Shown: piece after piece, positions 37,801 through 46,161 of the stretch
How the letters are laid out: every line of letters begins with the position of its first letter
Position numbering within the stretch: position 1 is the first letter of the stretch
DNA from: Clostridia bacterium
GTDB taxonomy: Bacteria > Bacillota_A > Clostridia > TANB77 > CAG-508
Direction of reading: 5' to 3'
Assembly: GCA_017475185.1 (NCBI GenBank)
Contig: JAFVGB010000002.1
Span: 124,001-188,000, forward strand
Length of the DNA stretch: 64,000 bases
Program-made: the position numbers and the translations under genes
The notes under the pieces: generated by a model
Told to the model about the DNA's origin: nothing
Database searches by the model: none
Seen by the model: only the letters and a program-made list of their open reading frames with translations

Positions 37801-38101
37801 TGGTTGTTTGTATAATTATAATGATGAAGGACAAGAGCACCAATTTGATGTATATTATGATGCTAATTATACACAACCTATTTTAGTAAGTACCGGCGAA
37901 ACATATTCTGGTGGTACTAAAGTAGACACTATAACTATTCCTGCACATAAAACATGGAATTATCAGACAGGCGGTAATTGGTTACCTATTACATATGTAG
38001 ATACAACAACAAGTAATTATACTTATGAAGATGGTAATCTAGTTCTAACAGAATATACAGGTAATGAAACTGATGTAATTTTACCTAATGCGGTATTATA
38101 G
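34826..38101 (+). CDS. Adhesin piece with lectin-like modules, ends at start of leucine-rich repeats
   Basis: A 1091-residue protein. It starts with KTIKALYKQPVNYKLTKDGY, completing the sandwich left open by the previous gene. Several jelly-roll-like modules follow (repeats of WYWVKGVYNSSTS and TWYWIRLSFTGTEYKFEL types), with a further Asn/Tyr/Thr-rich module near residues 880-990. It ends NLVLTEYTGNETDVILPNAV, the usual cap of a BspA-type leucine-rich repeat, with no repeats after it. The repeats are in the next gene, 11 nt away. Confidence 0.6.
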   Translation: MTQKTIKALYKQPVNYKLTKDGYKTINGVIHAQDGMPKVVDLPVPSELYTTDLQYNVDTEINGAPIITTESFTLPDNEICEAKEYCYAPKGNTYDYRSKKEVEYSYINTASYTVVGSPTIDTTSGIITNFSNSNYLITGNSPSGTVNSYEVVLKFKTSSFDDGRLIGNYASNIHSIQVEVPNSNENKMWWGHPSSGYSWQAINPNYVIEPDTWYWVKGVYNSSTSKLIVYMHKENEDYINCGELDVTGCGWNEDIEIGCDQGGGGATGAYIDLSESYIKINGSYWWKPWIRETKIEEVITQIPGILDSSVTTDDWQQNQEYKLYQLKNQNNTDTLQLTENNITDTTQKYKQYINQLTIPARDYKWYYNGIPQSVYTNFYNQGATINNKIAVNFTGGPIMLYPLYHMVYDTSNICMFMNIETGNITQDCILLSFSRNLSESVTLPVFAIKNSKLALLSNTSPTDITYGSSTLTSYTKYWIALAVNFNTLVCDMYLITDNNYTNKTLPSISSWTKELTFEGDSPEMFYAELMLGFDVLNIGLNSFTGKVYLDNLWARNNLDSSYTQIVWQAYSYYNYIYYWMANKSLYNYNINEDYGNILDFSDSYVNVAQDQFYKYKNSEVFLMPINGGEIINYYSANGILSGTAYVDELTGIMSNCNPTNYLTLPEAFLPENNPWEINLKVKTPDTMDAMHYIMGSLNSYYWTVGGELSVNNTFGFGITSTGESWDIAWLAGNTVATSDTWYWIRLSFTGTEYKFELSTDGETYNLEASVANTTSIYQNSTNSIIHLGTQATHYTYWTGEIDLSQCNIKINNVIWWNGVNITQAHRYLKEVTKESVNYDNFANLPTTLIDNANFIISNNKITNGPTSYHVQSATSYGYFAFTPTETKTVSIKAYISSEDCCDWGACYIGTKIYRPTHDQILSQTTDGYGVYLFAIHGSTSETTYTYTLQAGTTYYINFYYTKDHSVDGGDDRLYITQLRGFVGTQVEIINLPGCLYNYNDEGQEHQFDVYYDANYTQPILVSTGETYSGGTKVDTITIPAHKTWNYQTGGNWLPITYVDTTTSNYTYEDGNLVLTEYTGNETDVILPNAVL

Positions 38102-38112
38102 AGGATAAATAA

Positions 38113-38925
38113 ATGACTGGATTTCCTGGGTTACAAAGTATAAAAGTTGCAAATACTTATTTTCAAAATTGTATAACCGTAGTTAATGTGAATTTTAATG
38201 GATTGAGTTATACAAATAATGATGCATCATATGCTTTTACAAATTGTACTAATTTGAGCGATACTGTAACTTTACCTAATAATGTTACAAATATGTCCTA
38301 TAGTTTTGGAAATTGTACAAGTTTTAATACAATTCCTACTATTCCAGATAGTGTAATTAATATAGCTCATAGTTTTGATGGTTGTATTAATATATCTGGA
38401 GATTTGTATATTTCAAATCCAAATATTACAAATGCGACTAATTGTTTTATAAATACTACATCTGATAAAACAATACATATTCCATATTATTTTGCAAATA
38501 AAGTACATACACCGACATATAATTCATTTTATGCAGCTGGTTATGGAGAAGATGTAACAAATAGACAGCATGGTGTAATCTTAACAGATGATAGTACACG
38601 CACATTAACATTTTATGCCAATACTCAAAATTGGGCTGCGTATGTAACGACAAGTTTATCTCAGATAAATGCTTCGAATAATGTATATCCTGAAATTATA
38701 GGTCAAACTCTTACATATCATGCATTTCAGCCTGGTTATGAAACTATTGGTGAAACTATATCTGTAACGGAAAATAGAGTAATCAATATACCAGCAAATG
38801 AAGGAAATTTAGAAGAAGTAGATTTATCACTTTATAATTATACAATAACAAATAATGTTGCTTACGTTAGTAAATATAATAGTACAACAACAACTATAAC
38901 ATTACCTAGTACAACTACAAGATAG
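38113..38925 (+). CDS. Short BspA-type leucine-rich repeat protein
   Basis: A 270-residue protein. Repeats of the BspA/Treponema type (for example YAFTNCTNLSDTVTLPNNV, YSFGNCTSFNTIP) run from about residue 25 to 110. A sandwich module follows (TFYANTQNWAAYVTTSL ... YHAFQPGYETIGETISV). The end, TITNNVAYVSKYNSTTTTIT, is again a cap of the next repeat set. BspA-type repeats are surface adhesion modules in bacteria and protists and are found in some phage tails. Reaches the next gene at a 16-nt gap with GGAG. Confidence 0.6.
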   Translation: MTGFPGLQSIKVANTYFQNCITVVNVNFNGLSYTNNDASYAFTNCTNLSDTVTLPNNVTNMSYSFGNCTSFNTIPTIPDSVINIAHSFDGCINISGDLYISNPNITNATNCFINTTSDKTIHIPYYFANKVHTPTYNSFYAAGYGEDVTNRQHGVILTDDSTRTLTFYANTQNWAAYVTTSLSQINASNNVYPEIIGQTLTYHAFQPGYETIGETISVTENRVINIPANEGNLEEVDLSLYNYTITNNVAYVSKYNSTTTTITLPSTTTR

Positions 38926-38941
38926 AATTTGGAGTAAATAA

Positions 38942-41900
38942 ATGACTGAATCTGTAAAACAAGTATTATATCGTACAAATTCATTTTCTAATAATAAAAA
39001 CATTACAAGTGTTAATTTAAATAATGCAACTTTTGTTAATGGTAACATGTTTAATGTTTTTAGTAATTGTACAAATCTTACTTCTGTTTCGAATATAGGT
39101 AATAGTACAGTAGATATGGCATATACTTTTGTAAATTGTAATAAATTAACAAGTGTAGGTCAATTGCCAAATAGTGTAGTAAATATGTATAATACTTTTT
39201 ATAATTGTAGAGCTTTATCTACTACACCTGTATTACCTAATGCTGTAAAAGTTTTGACTAATACTTTTTACTATACAAATATAAATACTACACCAGATAT
39301 TCCAAATTCTGTTACTTCATTAGATAATACTTTTAGAGGTTGTTATAATTTAACAACTATTACTCCTCTTCCAGATACAATTCAATATATGTATGGTACT
39401 TTTGCATATTGTAATAAATTAACTAGTATTCCAGCAATTCCACCCAAAGTTACTAATTTGGCTAGTACATTTGTTGGATGTAATGGATTTACTAATGTTA
39501 CTGTTCCAAATACAATATCTGAATTATCATATACTTTTCAATACTGTAATAAGTTAACAACAGTTACTATTCCTGATTCCGTAACTAGTATGTATGGAAC
39601 TTTTAGTAGGTGTAAAAGTTTAGTAACTCCGCCGACTATTCCAAATTCTGTTACATCAATGGGAAGTACTTTTTCATATTGTACTGGTTTAAGTAGTTAT
39701 CCTGTTTTTCCAGAGCATATTACAGGTTTTCAATATATGTTCCAAGGATGCACTCAATTTACAACATTTTATCAATTACCTGCTAACGCTACTTATATAT
39801 ATGGAATATTTAGTGGATGTAGTAATATGGCAGGTTCATATAATATTCCTTCTACCATTGAGCGTGAAATGGGATACGCTTTTAGTGGATGTAGTAAATT
39901 AACTGGATCAATAACTGTTCCAGAAAAAGTTGTTGATTGTTATAGTAGTTTTCAATCTTGTACAAATTTAAGTGAGGTAATATTTAACTGTAATAATACT
40001 TGTTTAAATTACTGTTGTAATGGTTGTACAGGTTTAACTGATGTAACTTTTAATTGTAATCATATAAATAATACTTGGTATGCTTTTAGAAATTGTAATA
40101 ATTTGCGTAATGTTTCTGGTTGCATAAATAGCGGTAATATTGGTTGGATATTTCAAAATTGTCAGAATTTAACTAATTGCAATTTAGTTTTAGGTGATAT
40201 TCATAATGGATCTTTAGCTTTTTCTAGTTGTATTAATCTAGAAAATCTTAATATGACAATAAATTCAGTAAATAATGCTGCAAGCTTTTTTTCAGGTTGT
40301 TCAAAATTAACTTCATTTATTGATATACCTGGTGCTGGAAATTTAGATAGTGCCTATGAATATGTATCTATACCGACAACACCTCCAAATATTGCAAATA
40401 CTGTTAAAAATTTATCTTTTACTTTTGGATCATGTACAAATTTAACAGATATGCCAAATTTAACAAATTGTACTAACTTAACTATTATGAGTTCAGCATT
40501 TTATAATTGTACAAATCTTGTAAATATTACAACTATTCCAAATAGTGTTACTGATATGTATGGTACATTTGCTAATTGTATAAGTTTAACAAGTGTACCT
40601 GTTATACCAGAAAATGTTGGTCGAATTGATGATTTATTTCGAAATTGTACAAGTTTAACTGGAAATATTTATATTAGATCAGATAAAGCAAATATGATGT
40701 ATGATAGAGCTTTTACAGGTACATCATTACAGAAGAATGTTTATATTCCATATACATATAACAATGGTGTTCATACAATTGTATATAATTCATTTATTAA
40801 TTATTCCTATGATGAAAATGGTACAACAGATGGAGTATATTTAAAACCAGGGTTTATGTATCTTAATATGTCATTACCTACAAATAGTACATTATATATA
40901 AACGGTGAAGTTGTAACAAATGCTCAGCAATTAACACTTAAAGAAGATACAGATTATGTTTTAATAAAAGAAGGGTATGTACCATATACAAAACATATTA
41001 TATATCAAGAAGGAATAACTACAGATAGTATTGTAGATGCTGATTTATCTAATAATGGTGTAACTTTAACAATTAATCCAACACAAGCTGATGTAATTAT
41101 TGAATTTACATATTTAGGCATGACTTCTGTTGCAAATAGCTGTATGGTTGCAAGTGGAACTCAAGTCACATATAAAGTTAAAAAATCAGGTTATAAAAAA
41201 GAAATTCAAACAGTTACAGTAACTGAAGATACTACAATAACTGTAACATTAGAAGAATCAGAAATTCCGACAACTCCTGGAAGTAGAATTGGTAATATAG
41301 CAACTGTTGTTGGTACTTTTATAGATAATTCTGGTAAATCTTATGTTTATGCTGTATTAGATTCTATTTATCGTGATTTAAATGCTCCAGATTATTTACC
41401 TATGAAAGATTTTGATCCAGAAGAATATCATGGAACACCTCCTAATTTACCTATGTATGGGGAATATACATATAATGCAACATATATGACAACAAACGGT
41501 AATATAGAATCAGCAACACATAATACTGATGTAATGATAGATTATTATAAAGATTATAATCCATATGATTCAGAATATTATAGATTAAATCCAGAGGAAA
41601 TTCCTGATTTAGATGAAAGTTATTACTATGAAACTATTTATCATATAGCAAGAAATGCTGCGGTAGTAACGTTAGATGGTGAACGATTTGAATCTCAATT
41701 ACCAAATACATATGAATTAAATCAAATTTGGCAAAATAAAGCTGTCTTGGATGGATATGATCCAACATTATTAGAAGATTCTTCACAGTCTTTGACTAAT
41801 GTATTTGATGAAAATAGAGAAAATTTACGTGTTTGGTCATCTACATTAGGTGAAGCTTTCTATGAAATAAAGTTGTGGGGAGTTTGTAGACGTTGGGATG

Positions 41901-41977
41901 ATCCAATAGAATTAACAGTAAGCTGGGCCCAAGGTAATGGTAGAGTAGTTCCAATTTTTGAAATTCCTTTAGATTAA
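38942..41977 (+). CDS. Large BspA-type leucine-rich repeat adhesin with C-type-lectin-like end
   Basis: A 1011-residue protein. About 20 repeats of about 23-25 residues of the form NCTNLTSV..LPNSVTNM.NTF (BspA family) fill residues 20-560. Two Ig/PEGA-like modules follow near 635-700 (LYINGEVVTNAQQLTLKED, DYVLIKEGYVPYTKH) and 710-770. The C-terminal part (about 780-1011) reads LPNTYELNQIWQNKAVLDGY ... LRVWSSTLGEAFYEI, the pattern of the C-type-lectin/DUF1566 fold used as variable binding tips. Likely the receptor-binding end of the adhesin array. No retroelement is visible nearby. Confidence 0.65.
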   Translation: MTESVKQVLYRTNSFSNNKNITSVNLNNATFVNGNMFNVFSNCTNLTSVSNIGNSTVDMAYTFVNCNKLTSVGQLPNSVVNMYNTFYNCRALSTTPVLPNAVKVLTNTFYYTNINTTPDIPNSVTSLDNTFRGCYNLTTITPLPDTIQYMYGTFAYCNKLTSIPAIPPKVTNLASTFVGCNGFTNVTVPNTISELSYTFQYCNKLTTVTIPDSVTSMYGTFSRCKSLVTPPTIPNSVTSMGSTFSYCTGLSSYPVFPEHITGFQYMFQGCTQFTTFYQLPANATYIYGIFSGCSNMAGSYNIPSTIEREMGYAFSGCSKLTGSITVPEKVVDCYSSFQSCTNLSEVIFNCNNTCLNYCCNGCTGLTDVTFNCNHINNTWYAFRNCNNLRNVSGCINSGNIGWIFQNCQNLTNCNLVLGDIHNGSLAFSSCINLENLNMTINSVNNAASFFSGCSKLTSFIDIPGAGNLDSAYEYVSIPTTPPNIANTVKNLSFTFGSCTNLTDMPNLTNCTNLTIMSSAFYNCTNLVNITTIPNSVTDMYGTFANCISLTSVPVIPENVGRIDDLFRNCTSLTGNIYIRSDKANMMYDRAFTGTSLQKNVYIPYTYNNGVHTIVYNSFINYSYDENGTTDGVYLKPGFMYLNMSLPTNSTLYINGEVVTNAQQLTLKEDTDYVLIKEGYVPYTKHIIYQEGITTDSIVDADLSNNGVTLTINPTQADVIIEFTYLGMTSVANSCMVASGTQVTYKVKKSGYKKEIQTVTVTEDTTITVTLEESEIPTTPGSRIGNIATVVGTFIDNSGKSYVYAVLDSIYRDLNAPDYLPMKDFDPEEYHGTPPNLPMYGEYTYNATYMTTNGNIESATHNTDVMIDYYKDYNPYDSEYYRLNPEEIPDLDESYYYETIYHIARNAAVVTLDGERFESQLPNTYELNQIWQNKAVLDGYDPTLLEDSSQSLTNVFDENRENLRVWSSTLGEAFYEIKLWGVCRRWDDPIELTVSWAQGNGRVVPIFEIPLD

Positions 41978-42009
41978 AACTTATAAATGAAGGGTTTTAT
42001 AGTAAAAAA

Positions 42010-42030
42010 TTAAGTTCAAATACATATGTT
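42010..42030 (+). promoter_or_regulatory. GTTCAA-type promoter box
   Basis: TTAAGTTCAAATACATATGT lies 48 nt before the ATG at 42062. It follows the large adhesin unit in an 84-nt gap. The leading part of the gap has only a weak hairpin. Confidence 0.45.
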
Positions 42031-42061
42031 AAAAATATTTATACAATTGGAGAATTTTTAA

Positions 42062-44419
42062 ATGTCAGTTTTACAATTTAATGGGAATGAATATAATATT
42101 TTATATATTGATGCTAATATAGGTGCAAATGTGGGTGATGGATCTACTCCTGCTACTGCTTTAGCAAATATTCCAGCTACTCTTACAGATAAAACTTGTT
42201 ATATTGTAAGAAGACAAGAAGATAATGAGGTTACATATGTAGATTTACCACAATCTTGGTATGATTCATTATATTATATTATGTTTTTAGGTATGCCTAA
42301 AGCTGATGACCCATTGTATAATTTTATGGAAGCTGATGCCAAAACTCTTTGGGGTAATGATACAGGTAAATATGCACGTATTAGATGTAATATGAGTTCA
42401 TATACCAATGTAGATAACTGGAGTGGTGATAATTTTAATGATACAAATAATAAAACATTATTAAAAACTAATAGTATTAGAAATTTTTATGCAGCAAATT
42501 GCTATTTTTATAGAGATGGTAATGGGGGTGCTCAAAGTTCTAATGCTAACCAATTTGGTTATATGTTTGCTTTTGATTATGGTTCAAGATTTGCAGATGT
42601 AACTTTTAATAATTGTAAATTTGGTTATACACAATATAATTTTGAAAATGATGATTATATTGCAAATAATACTGATATTTCTACAGATACTAGTAAATAT
42701 CCTCAATATAAATGTCAAAGTTATATAGGTATTCAAAATTGTAATACATTTACTATGAATGGCTGTATAATTAATCATGTTTGGACAGCAGCTTATGGTA
42801 CTAGTTATGCATATTATTTTACGCGTGGAACAGCTAAATGTATAAGAATGCGTAATTTAAATAAATTTATATTTACAAATAATCAATATAATGTTTTATA
42901 TAGAAACGGCTATAATAATACAGATGCTGTTTATGAAAATACAAATAATATTGTATTAAACGATGGCAATACTGGGCAAGAGTCGTATAATAATGGTTCT
43001 CAAAGAACAAAAGCAATAGTAAAAAATATTGAAATAAATAGAATTTATACAGCAACCGGTGCTAGAATAGATGCTCAAAATTTACGTGTAGATGTAGCAG
43101 ATTTATTAGTAAATAACGTACACATTAATCATAAGGTTATGCATAACGGTAGGCTTACTAGTTGGAATTTTAATGAAGCTAATGGGTCTTTTTTAGAATT
43201 TGAAGGATATAATAGTTTAAATGTTTCTGAAATTTATGCAGATTTTACAGGATCAAATATTAATAGTGCTCGTGTTTTAAAATTATATTCTGATAACAAT
43301 ACGGTTGGTAATCCTAAAGATTTTTGTAGAGATATATATATTAAAATGGATCCAGTTGGAACATTAAATATGGGTGGTTCAATTGTTGATTTAATAAGAT
43401 CATATTATATGCTTAATAATACTACTAGTATTGAAAATGTTGATAGAAATAATGATTGGGATATCTATGGCTATCATGCAAATATGACAGAAAGTTCAAT
43501 AGTTAATAATATTGTTGTTGAAGCTGAAAATACAACAAATTATGCTATTTATTGTGAAAGATTTGGTTTTAAATCACCTTTTGTAAAAGGTAGGGTATAT
43601 TTAGGTAATTCAACAGCAGATATTAAAAAACATTATAATAAAATATCTACAAGTACTGGGGCTCTTGTTTATGGTAGTAGCTATTATAAATGTGATGATT
43701 ATGAGGCTAATTTAGAATATCCAAATTATAACGGTACTACACAAATTGCATGGCAACCTAATGGAAGATCATCTGTATATATTAACAAATCAAATTGTAT
43801 TTTATATAATGAAATGCCAACTACAAGTATTTATTTAGCTAGTTCAAATAATTCGTTTGTTTGTCCAAACTATATAAAAACTGGTCAATTTTTCCAAAGA
43901 AATGAAGTATGTTTTTGTAAATCTTGGAATACTGTAAGAACAGGATCTAATTCACAAGGTTCACTTAGATTTAATAATAATTATGCTGGGATTAATAATA
44001 ACTCTTATCCATTAATTGTTGGTCATGAACCTTATTCTGGTATTCAAATTGTACCAAATTCTATAGGTAAAAAGATTTTAACGGCTTATATGGCGCATAA
44101 AAATATGGATGCTTCTGAATTAGGCTATATCAATCGTATTGGTATTCATGTTATTTGTCCAGAAAAATATACAGATTATTTTGATAATGAAAAAATAAAT
44201 ACAAGACATCATGAGTTTGTTTCTGAAGCAGTTGGTTGGGAACCTGATACATCTACATGGTCTGGCGATACTAACTTACGTACTTATAAATGTGAAATAC
44301 CAATTGAAGTATATACTTTAGAAGATCCTATTGATGTTAAAATTTGGTTTAACTGGTATTCTGTAAATGGATATGTATATGTTGATCCAGACTTTAAATT
44401 AAGAGATGTTGTTGAATAA
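42062..44419 (+). CDS. Beta-helix tailspike-like protein
   Basis: A 785-residue protein. The start YIDANIGANVGDGSTPATAL is like the start of right-handed beta-helix proteins (pectate-lyase type). Long runs of short strands with Asn ladders follow, such as FTMNGCIINHV and KFIFTNNQYNVLY. The C-terminal 130 residues are a different beta module (SELGYINRIGIHVICPEK ...). Such proteins often are tailspikes that bind or cleave surface polysaccharide, but catalytic residues are not recognisable here. It has its own promoter box and a strong terminator. Confidence 0.6.
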   Translation: MSVLQFNGNEYNILYIDANIGANVGDGSTPATALANIPATLTDKTCYIVRRQEDNEVTYVDLPQSWYDSLYYIMFLGMPKADDPLYNFMEADAKTLWGNDTGKYARIRCNMSSYTNVDNWSGDNFNDTNNKTLLKTNSIRNFYAANCYFYRDGNGGAQSSNANQFGYMFAFDYGSRFADVTFNNCKFGYTQYNFENDDYIANNTDISTDTSKYPQYKCQSYIGIQNCNTFTMNGCIINHVWTAAYGTSYAYYFTRGTAKCIRMRNLNKFIFTNNQYNVLYRNGYNNTDAVYENTNNIVLNDGNTGQESYNNGSQRTKAIVKNIEINRIYTATGARIDAQNLRVDVADLLVNNVHINHKVMHNGRLTSWNFNEANGSFLEFEGYNSLNVSEIYADFTGSNINSARVLKLYSDNNTVGNPKDFCRDIYIKMDPVGTLNMGGSIVDLIRSYYMLNNTTSIENVDRNNDWDIYGYHANMTESSIVNNIVVEAENTTNYAIYCERFGFKSPFVKGRVYLGNSTADIKKHYNKISTSTGALVYGSSYYKCDDYEANLEYPNYNGTTQIAWQPNGRSSVYINKSNCILYNEMPTTSIYLASSNNSFVCPNYIKTGQFFQRNEVCFCKSWNTVRTGSNSQGSLRFNNNYAGINNNSYPLIVGHEPYSGIQIVPNSIGKKILTAYMAHKNMDASELGYINRIGIHVICPEKYTDYFDNEKINTRHHEFVSEAVGWEPDTSTWSGDTNLRTYKCEIPIEVYTLEDPIDVKIWFNWYSVNGYVYVDPDFKLRDVVE

Positions 44420-44423
44420 TAAA

Positions 44424-44460
44424 AAATTAAAAGGGAGTTATAAAGACTCCCTTTTAATTT
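44424..44460 (+). terminator. Strong rho-independent terminator after the beta-helix gene
   Basis: A perfect 15-bp stem AAATTAAAAGGGAGT (44424-44438) with ACTCCCTTTTAATTT (44446-44460) and a TATAAAG loop. T-rich sequence lies inside the right arm and A-rich in the left arm, so it could work in both directions. Confidence 0.85.
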
Positions 44461-44487
44461 ACTTCTTTTATTTACTATATCTTATGT

Positions 44488-44510
44488 AAAGTTCTATTAA
44501 ATATAAACTT
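44488..44510 (+). promoter_or_regulatory. GTTCTA-type promoter box for the lysis cassette
   Basis: AAAGTTCTATTAAATATAAA lies 36 nt before the ATG at 44527 and follows the terminator directly. It would give the lysis genes their own transcript. Confidence 0.55.
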
Positions 44511-44526
44511 TATGGAGCATTTAAAC

Positions 44527-45147
44527 ATGTCAAATATATGGTGTTTTCTTAAAAAATATGTCTGGTGTTTTCCAGCATTGATTATGTTTATAGGTATACT
44601 TTATTATATTAATTTATTTGAGCGCATGTATGCTCGTGATTTAGAACGACAAATGAATGAAAAATTTCAAATTGTTAATGTATTAGAAGCTTTACATACA
44701 TATGATGGTTTACATATAGCAGTAAATGCATTTGATAATTTTGATGATACAAATATATACATTTTAAGAAAAAATTTAGAAACAGGTCAGTTAGAAGAAC
44801 GTTATCATAGTAATAATTGTAAATTTAAGTTACAACAACATCCTTTTGAAAATGAGGAAATAAGACATCAATTAATATCACATGAAAAAGGTTCTTTTGC
44901 TTTCGGTGAAGATCGTAATCATAAAATTTTATGGGATTATAGGTGGGTAAACGTAGATAATAAAAATTATTTAATTATAATGAGTATAACAAATTATCCA
45001 TTAGATGCGATAGATAGAGAATTTCAAATTTCGATTGGATTGCTACTTTTAGTTACAGCTTTATTAAATTGGTCATTGGTAGGATATGGAAAATACTTAA
45101 GATCTGGATATTGTAAGATTAAGTCTAAGAAAAATAAAAGTAAATAA
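44527..45147 (+). CDS. Two-membrane-segment protein, lysis cassette
   Basis: A 206-residue protein. The ATG at 44527 is chosen because GGAG is 9 nt before it; the in-frame ATG at 44512 precedes that site. The first membrane segment is about residues 11-32 (CFPALIMFIGILYYINLF). A region of about 120 residues, likely periplasmic, follows, then a second segment near 172-192 (ISIGLLLLVTALLNWSL) and a basic C terminus. Placed before holin and spanin genes, it could be an antiholin, a membrane anchor or a sensor. No family is recognised. Confidence 0.55.
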   Translation: MSNIWCFLKKYVWCFPALIMFIGILYYINLFERMYARDLERQMNEKFQIVNVLEALHTYDGLHIAVNAFDNFDDTNIYILRKNLETGQLEERYHSNNCKFKLQQHPFENEEIRHQLISHEKGSFAFGEDRNHKILWDYRWVNVDNKNYLIIMSITNYPLDAIDREFQISIGLLLLVTALLNWSLVGYGKYLRSGYCKIKSKKNKSK

Positions 45148-45180
45148 CTATTAGGTTGATAGAGAAGAAGGTTTTAAAAG

Positions 45181-45522
45181 ATGATAGAAAACGGTGATAG
45201 AAATCCAGAATACCTGACGTTATTTCTTTGTTTTATCTTAGCTATATTAGGTGGAACAGCGAAAGAATTGTCAAAAATAGATGAATGCTTCACTTGGAAA
45301 AAATTTGGAGCTAATGTATTTATTGCAGGATTTTGTGGATTAATGATTGGATTATTTGCACCAGATTTTGAACATAAAAATTGGATTATGTGTGCTGCCG
45401 GTATTTCTGGAGTAATGGGAATAGCTTTTCTTAATTTTTGTGAAGAATTACTTAAAGAAGTTATAAGTAATATTGCTCATAATCATATTGATAAAGGAAA
45501 GGTAAAACGTCATGATAAATAA
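45181..45522 (+). CDS. Holin, LydA/phage holin family 3-like
   Basis: A 113-residue protein. Three hydrophobic segments are visible: LTLFLCFILAILGG (about 10-24), FIAGFCGLMIGLF (about 47-60), and MCAAGISGVMGIAFLNF (about 72-88), with charged loops KELSKIDECFTWKKFG and DFEHKN between them. This is the pattern of LydA-type phage holins, which open the inner membrane at the end of infection. It overlaps the i-spanin gene by 11 nt. Confidence 0.7.
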   Translation: MIENGDRNPEYLTLFLCFILAILGGTAKELSKIDECFTWKKFGANVFIAGFCGLMIGLFAPDFEHKNWIMCAAGISGVMGIAFLNFCEELLKEVISNIAHNHIDKGKVKRHDK

Positions 45523-45820
45523 AGTACTAACAATAATTTCTTTAGTGTTATTTGTAGGATTACTTATATTTGCATTTTTATGGCGTTTAGATCATAACAA
45601 ATATAACCATGCCTGTGAAATGTTGACAGACGCTGAAAGTAAAATAAATATATTAGAGCAAGAAAATAAAAATTTATTAGAATATAATTTAAAAAGAGAG
45701 GAAAAGTTAAAACAAATTGAAGCAGAATATAAAGAAAGATTAGATAATATTCCAGCTGATACTTGTGGAGATACTAAACCATCAAAAGAACTATTAACTT
45801 ATTTGCGTAAAAGAAAATGA
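45512..45820 (+). CDS. Inner-membrane spanin-like protein (i-spanin)
   Basis: A 102-residue protein. An N-terminal membrane anchor (IISLVLFVGLLIFAFLW, residues 8-24) is followed by a coiled coil of about 55 residues rich in Glu, Lys and Asn. The end is a short Cys and Arg/Lys tail (DTCGDTKPSKELLTYLRKRK). This is the usual shape of an i-spanin (Rz-like), which spans the periplasm and meets an outer-membrane lipoprotein. It overlaps the holin by 11 nt and the next gene by 4 nt (ATGA). Confidence 0.65.
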   Translation: MINKVLTIISLVLFVGLLIFAFLWRLDHNKYNHACEMLTDAESKINILEQENKNLLEYNLKREEKLKQIEAEYKERLDNIPADTCGDTKPSKELLTYLRKRK

Positions 45821-46146
45821 TATCAGTAAAAGTAAAATTTATACCATATTATCTTAAAGATGATAAAGCATATAAGATAGGTGAAGTCAGATATGTTAAT
45901 AGTAAAGATATTATTAAAGCAAGAGAAACAGGATATAAAACAGCTGAGCAAAATTTAAGCACATGGGAAGTTACAATTACCGATGGAAATATACTTGTAG
46001 ATGAAAAAAATTTTTTCAGTGATATTGTATATTATACTTTTTATAAAGCTTTGTATGAGCTTTGTTATGATTCAGATACTAAAGATTTTGTAGAGGGACC
46101 TTATGATACACTATATCACTTATTAAAATATGGTAATTTTTATTAA
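45817..46146 (+). CDS. Unknown protein in the lysis cassette
   Basis: A 109-residue protein, soluble, mixed alpha-beta, with no signal peptide and no recognised family. It is coupled to the i-spanin gene by an ATGA overlap and is followed 15 nt later by the lipoprotein gene. Its constant position suggests a function in the lysis unit, but endolysin motifs are absent: no amidase, muramidase or glycosidase catalytic pattern is visible. Confidence 0.45.
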   Translation: MISVKVKFIPYYLKDDKAYKIGEVRYVNSKDIIKARETGYKTAEQNLSTWEVTITDGNILVDEKNFFSDIVYYTFYKALYELCYDSDTKDFVEGPYDTLYHLLKYGNFY

Positions 46147-46161
46147 AAAGGATGTATAGCA

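Noticed and set aside
27762..41977. Stop-codon readthrough or simple frameshift joining of the split adhesin genes
   Set aside because: Only the 32537 to 34826 pair is in the same frame, and two stop codons stand between them; the other junctions change frame by different amounts, and all four have a Met-Thr start. Recoding is possible only if special and is not assumed.
38942..41977. A diversity-generating retroelement acting on the C-type-lectin-like tip
   Set aside because: No reverse transcriptase and no near-copy of the tip with adenine differences is visible here.
44512..44526. An earlier in-frame ATG for the lysis-cassette membrane protein
   Set aside because: It precedes the GGAG ribosome binding site, which serves the ATG at 44527.
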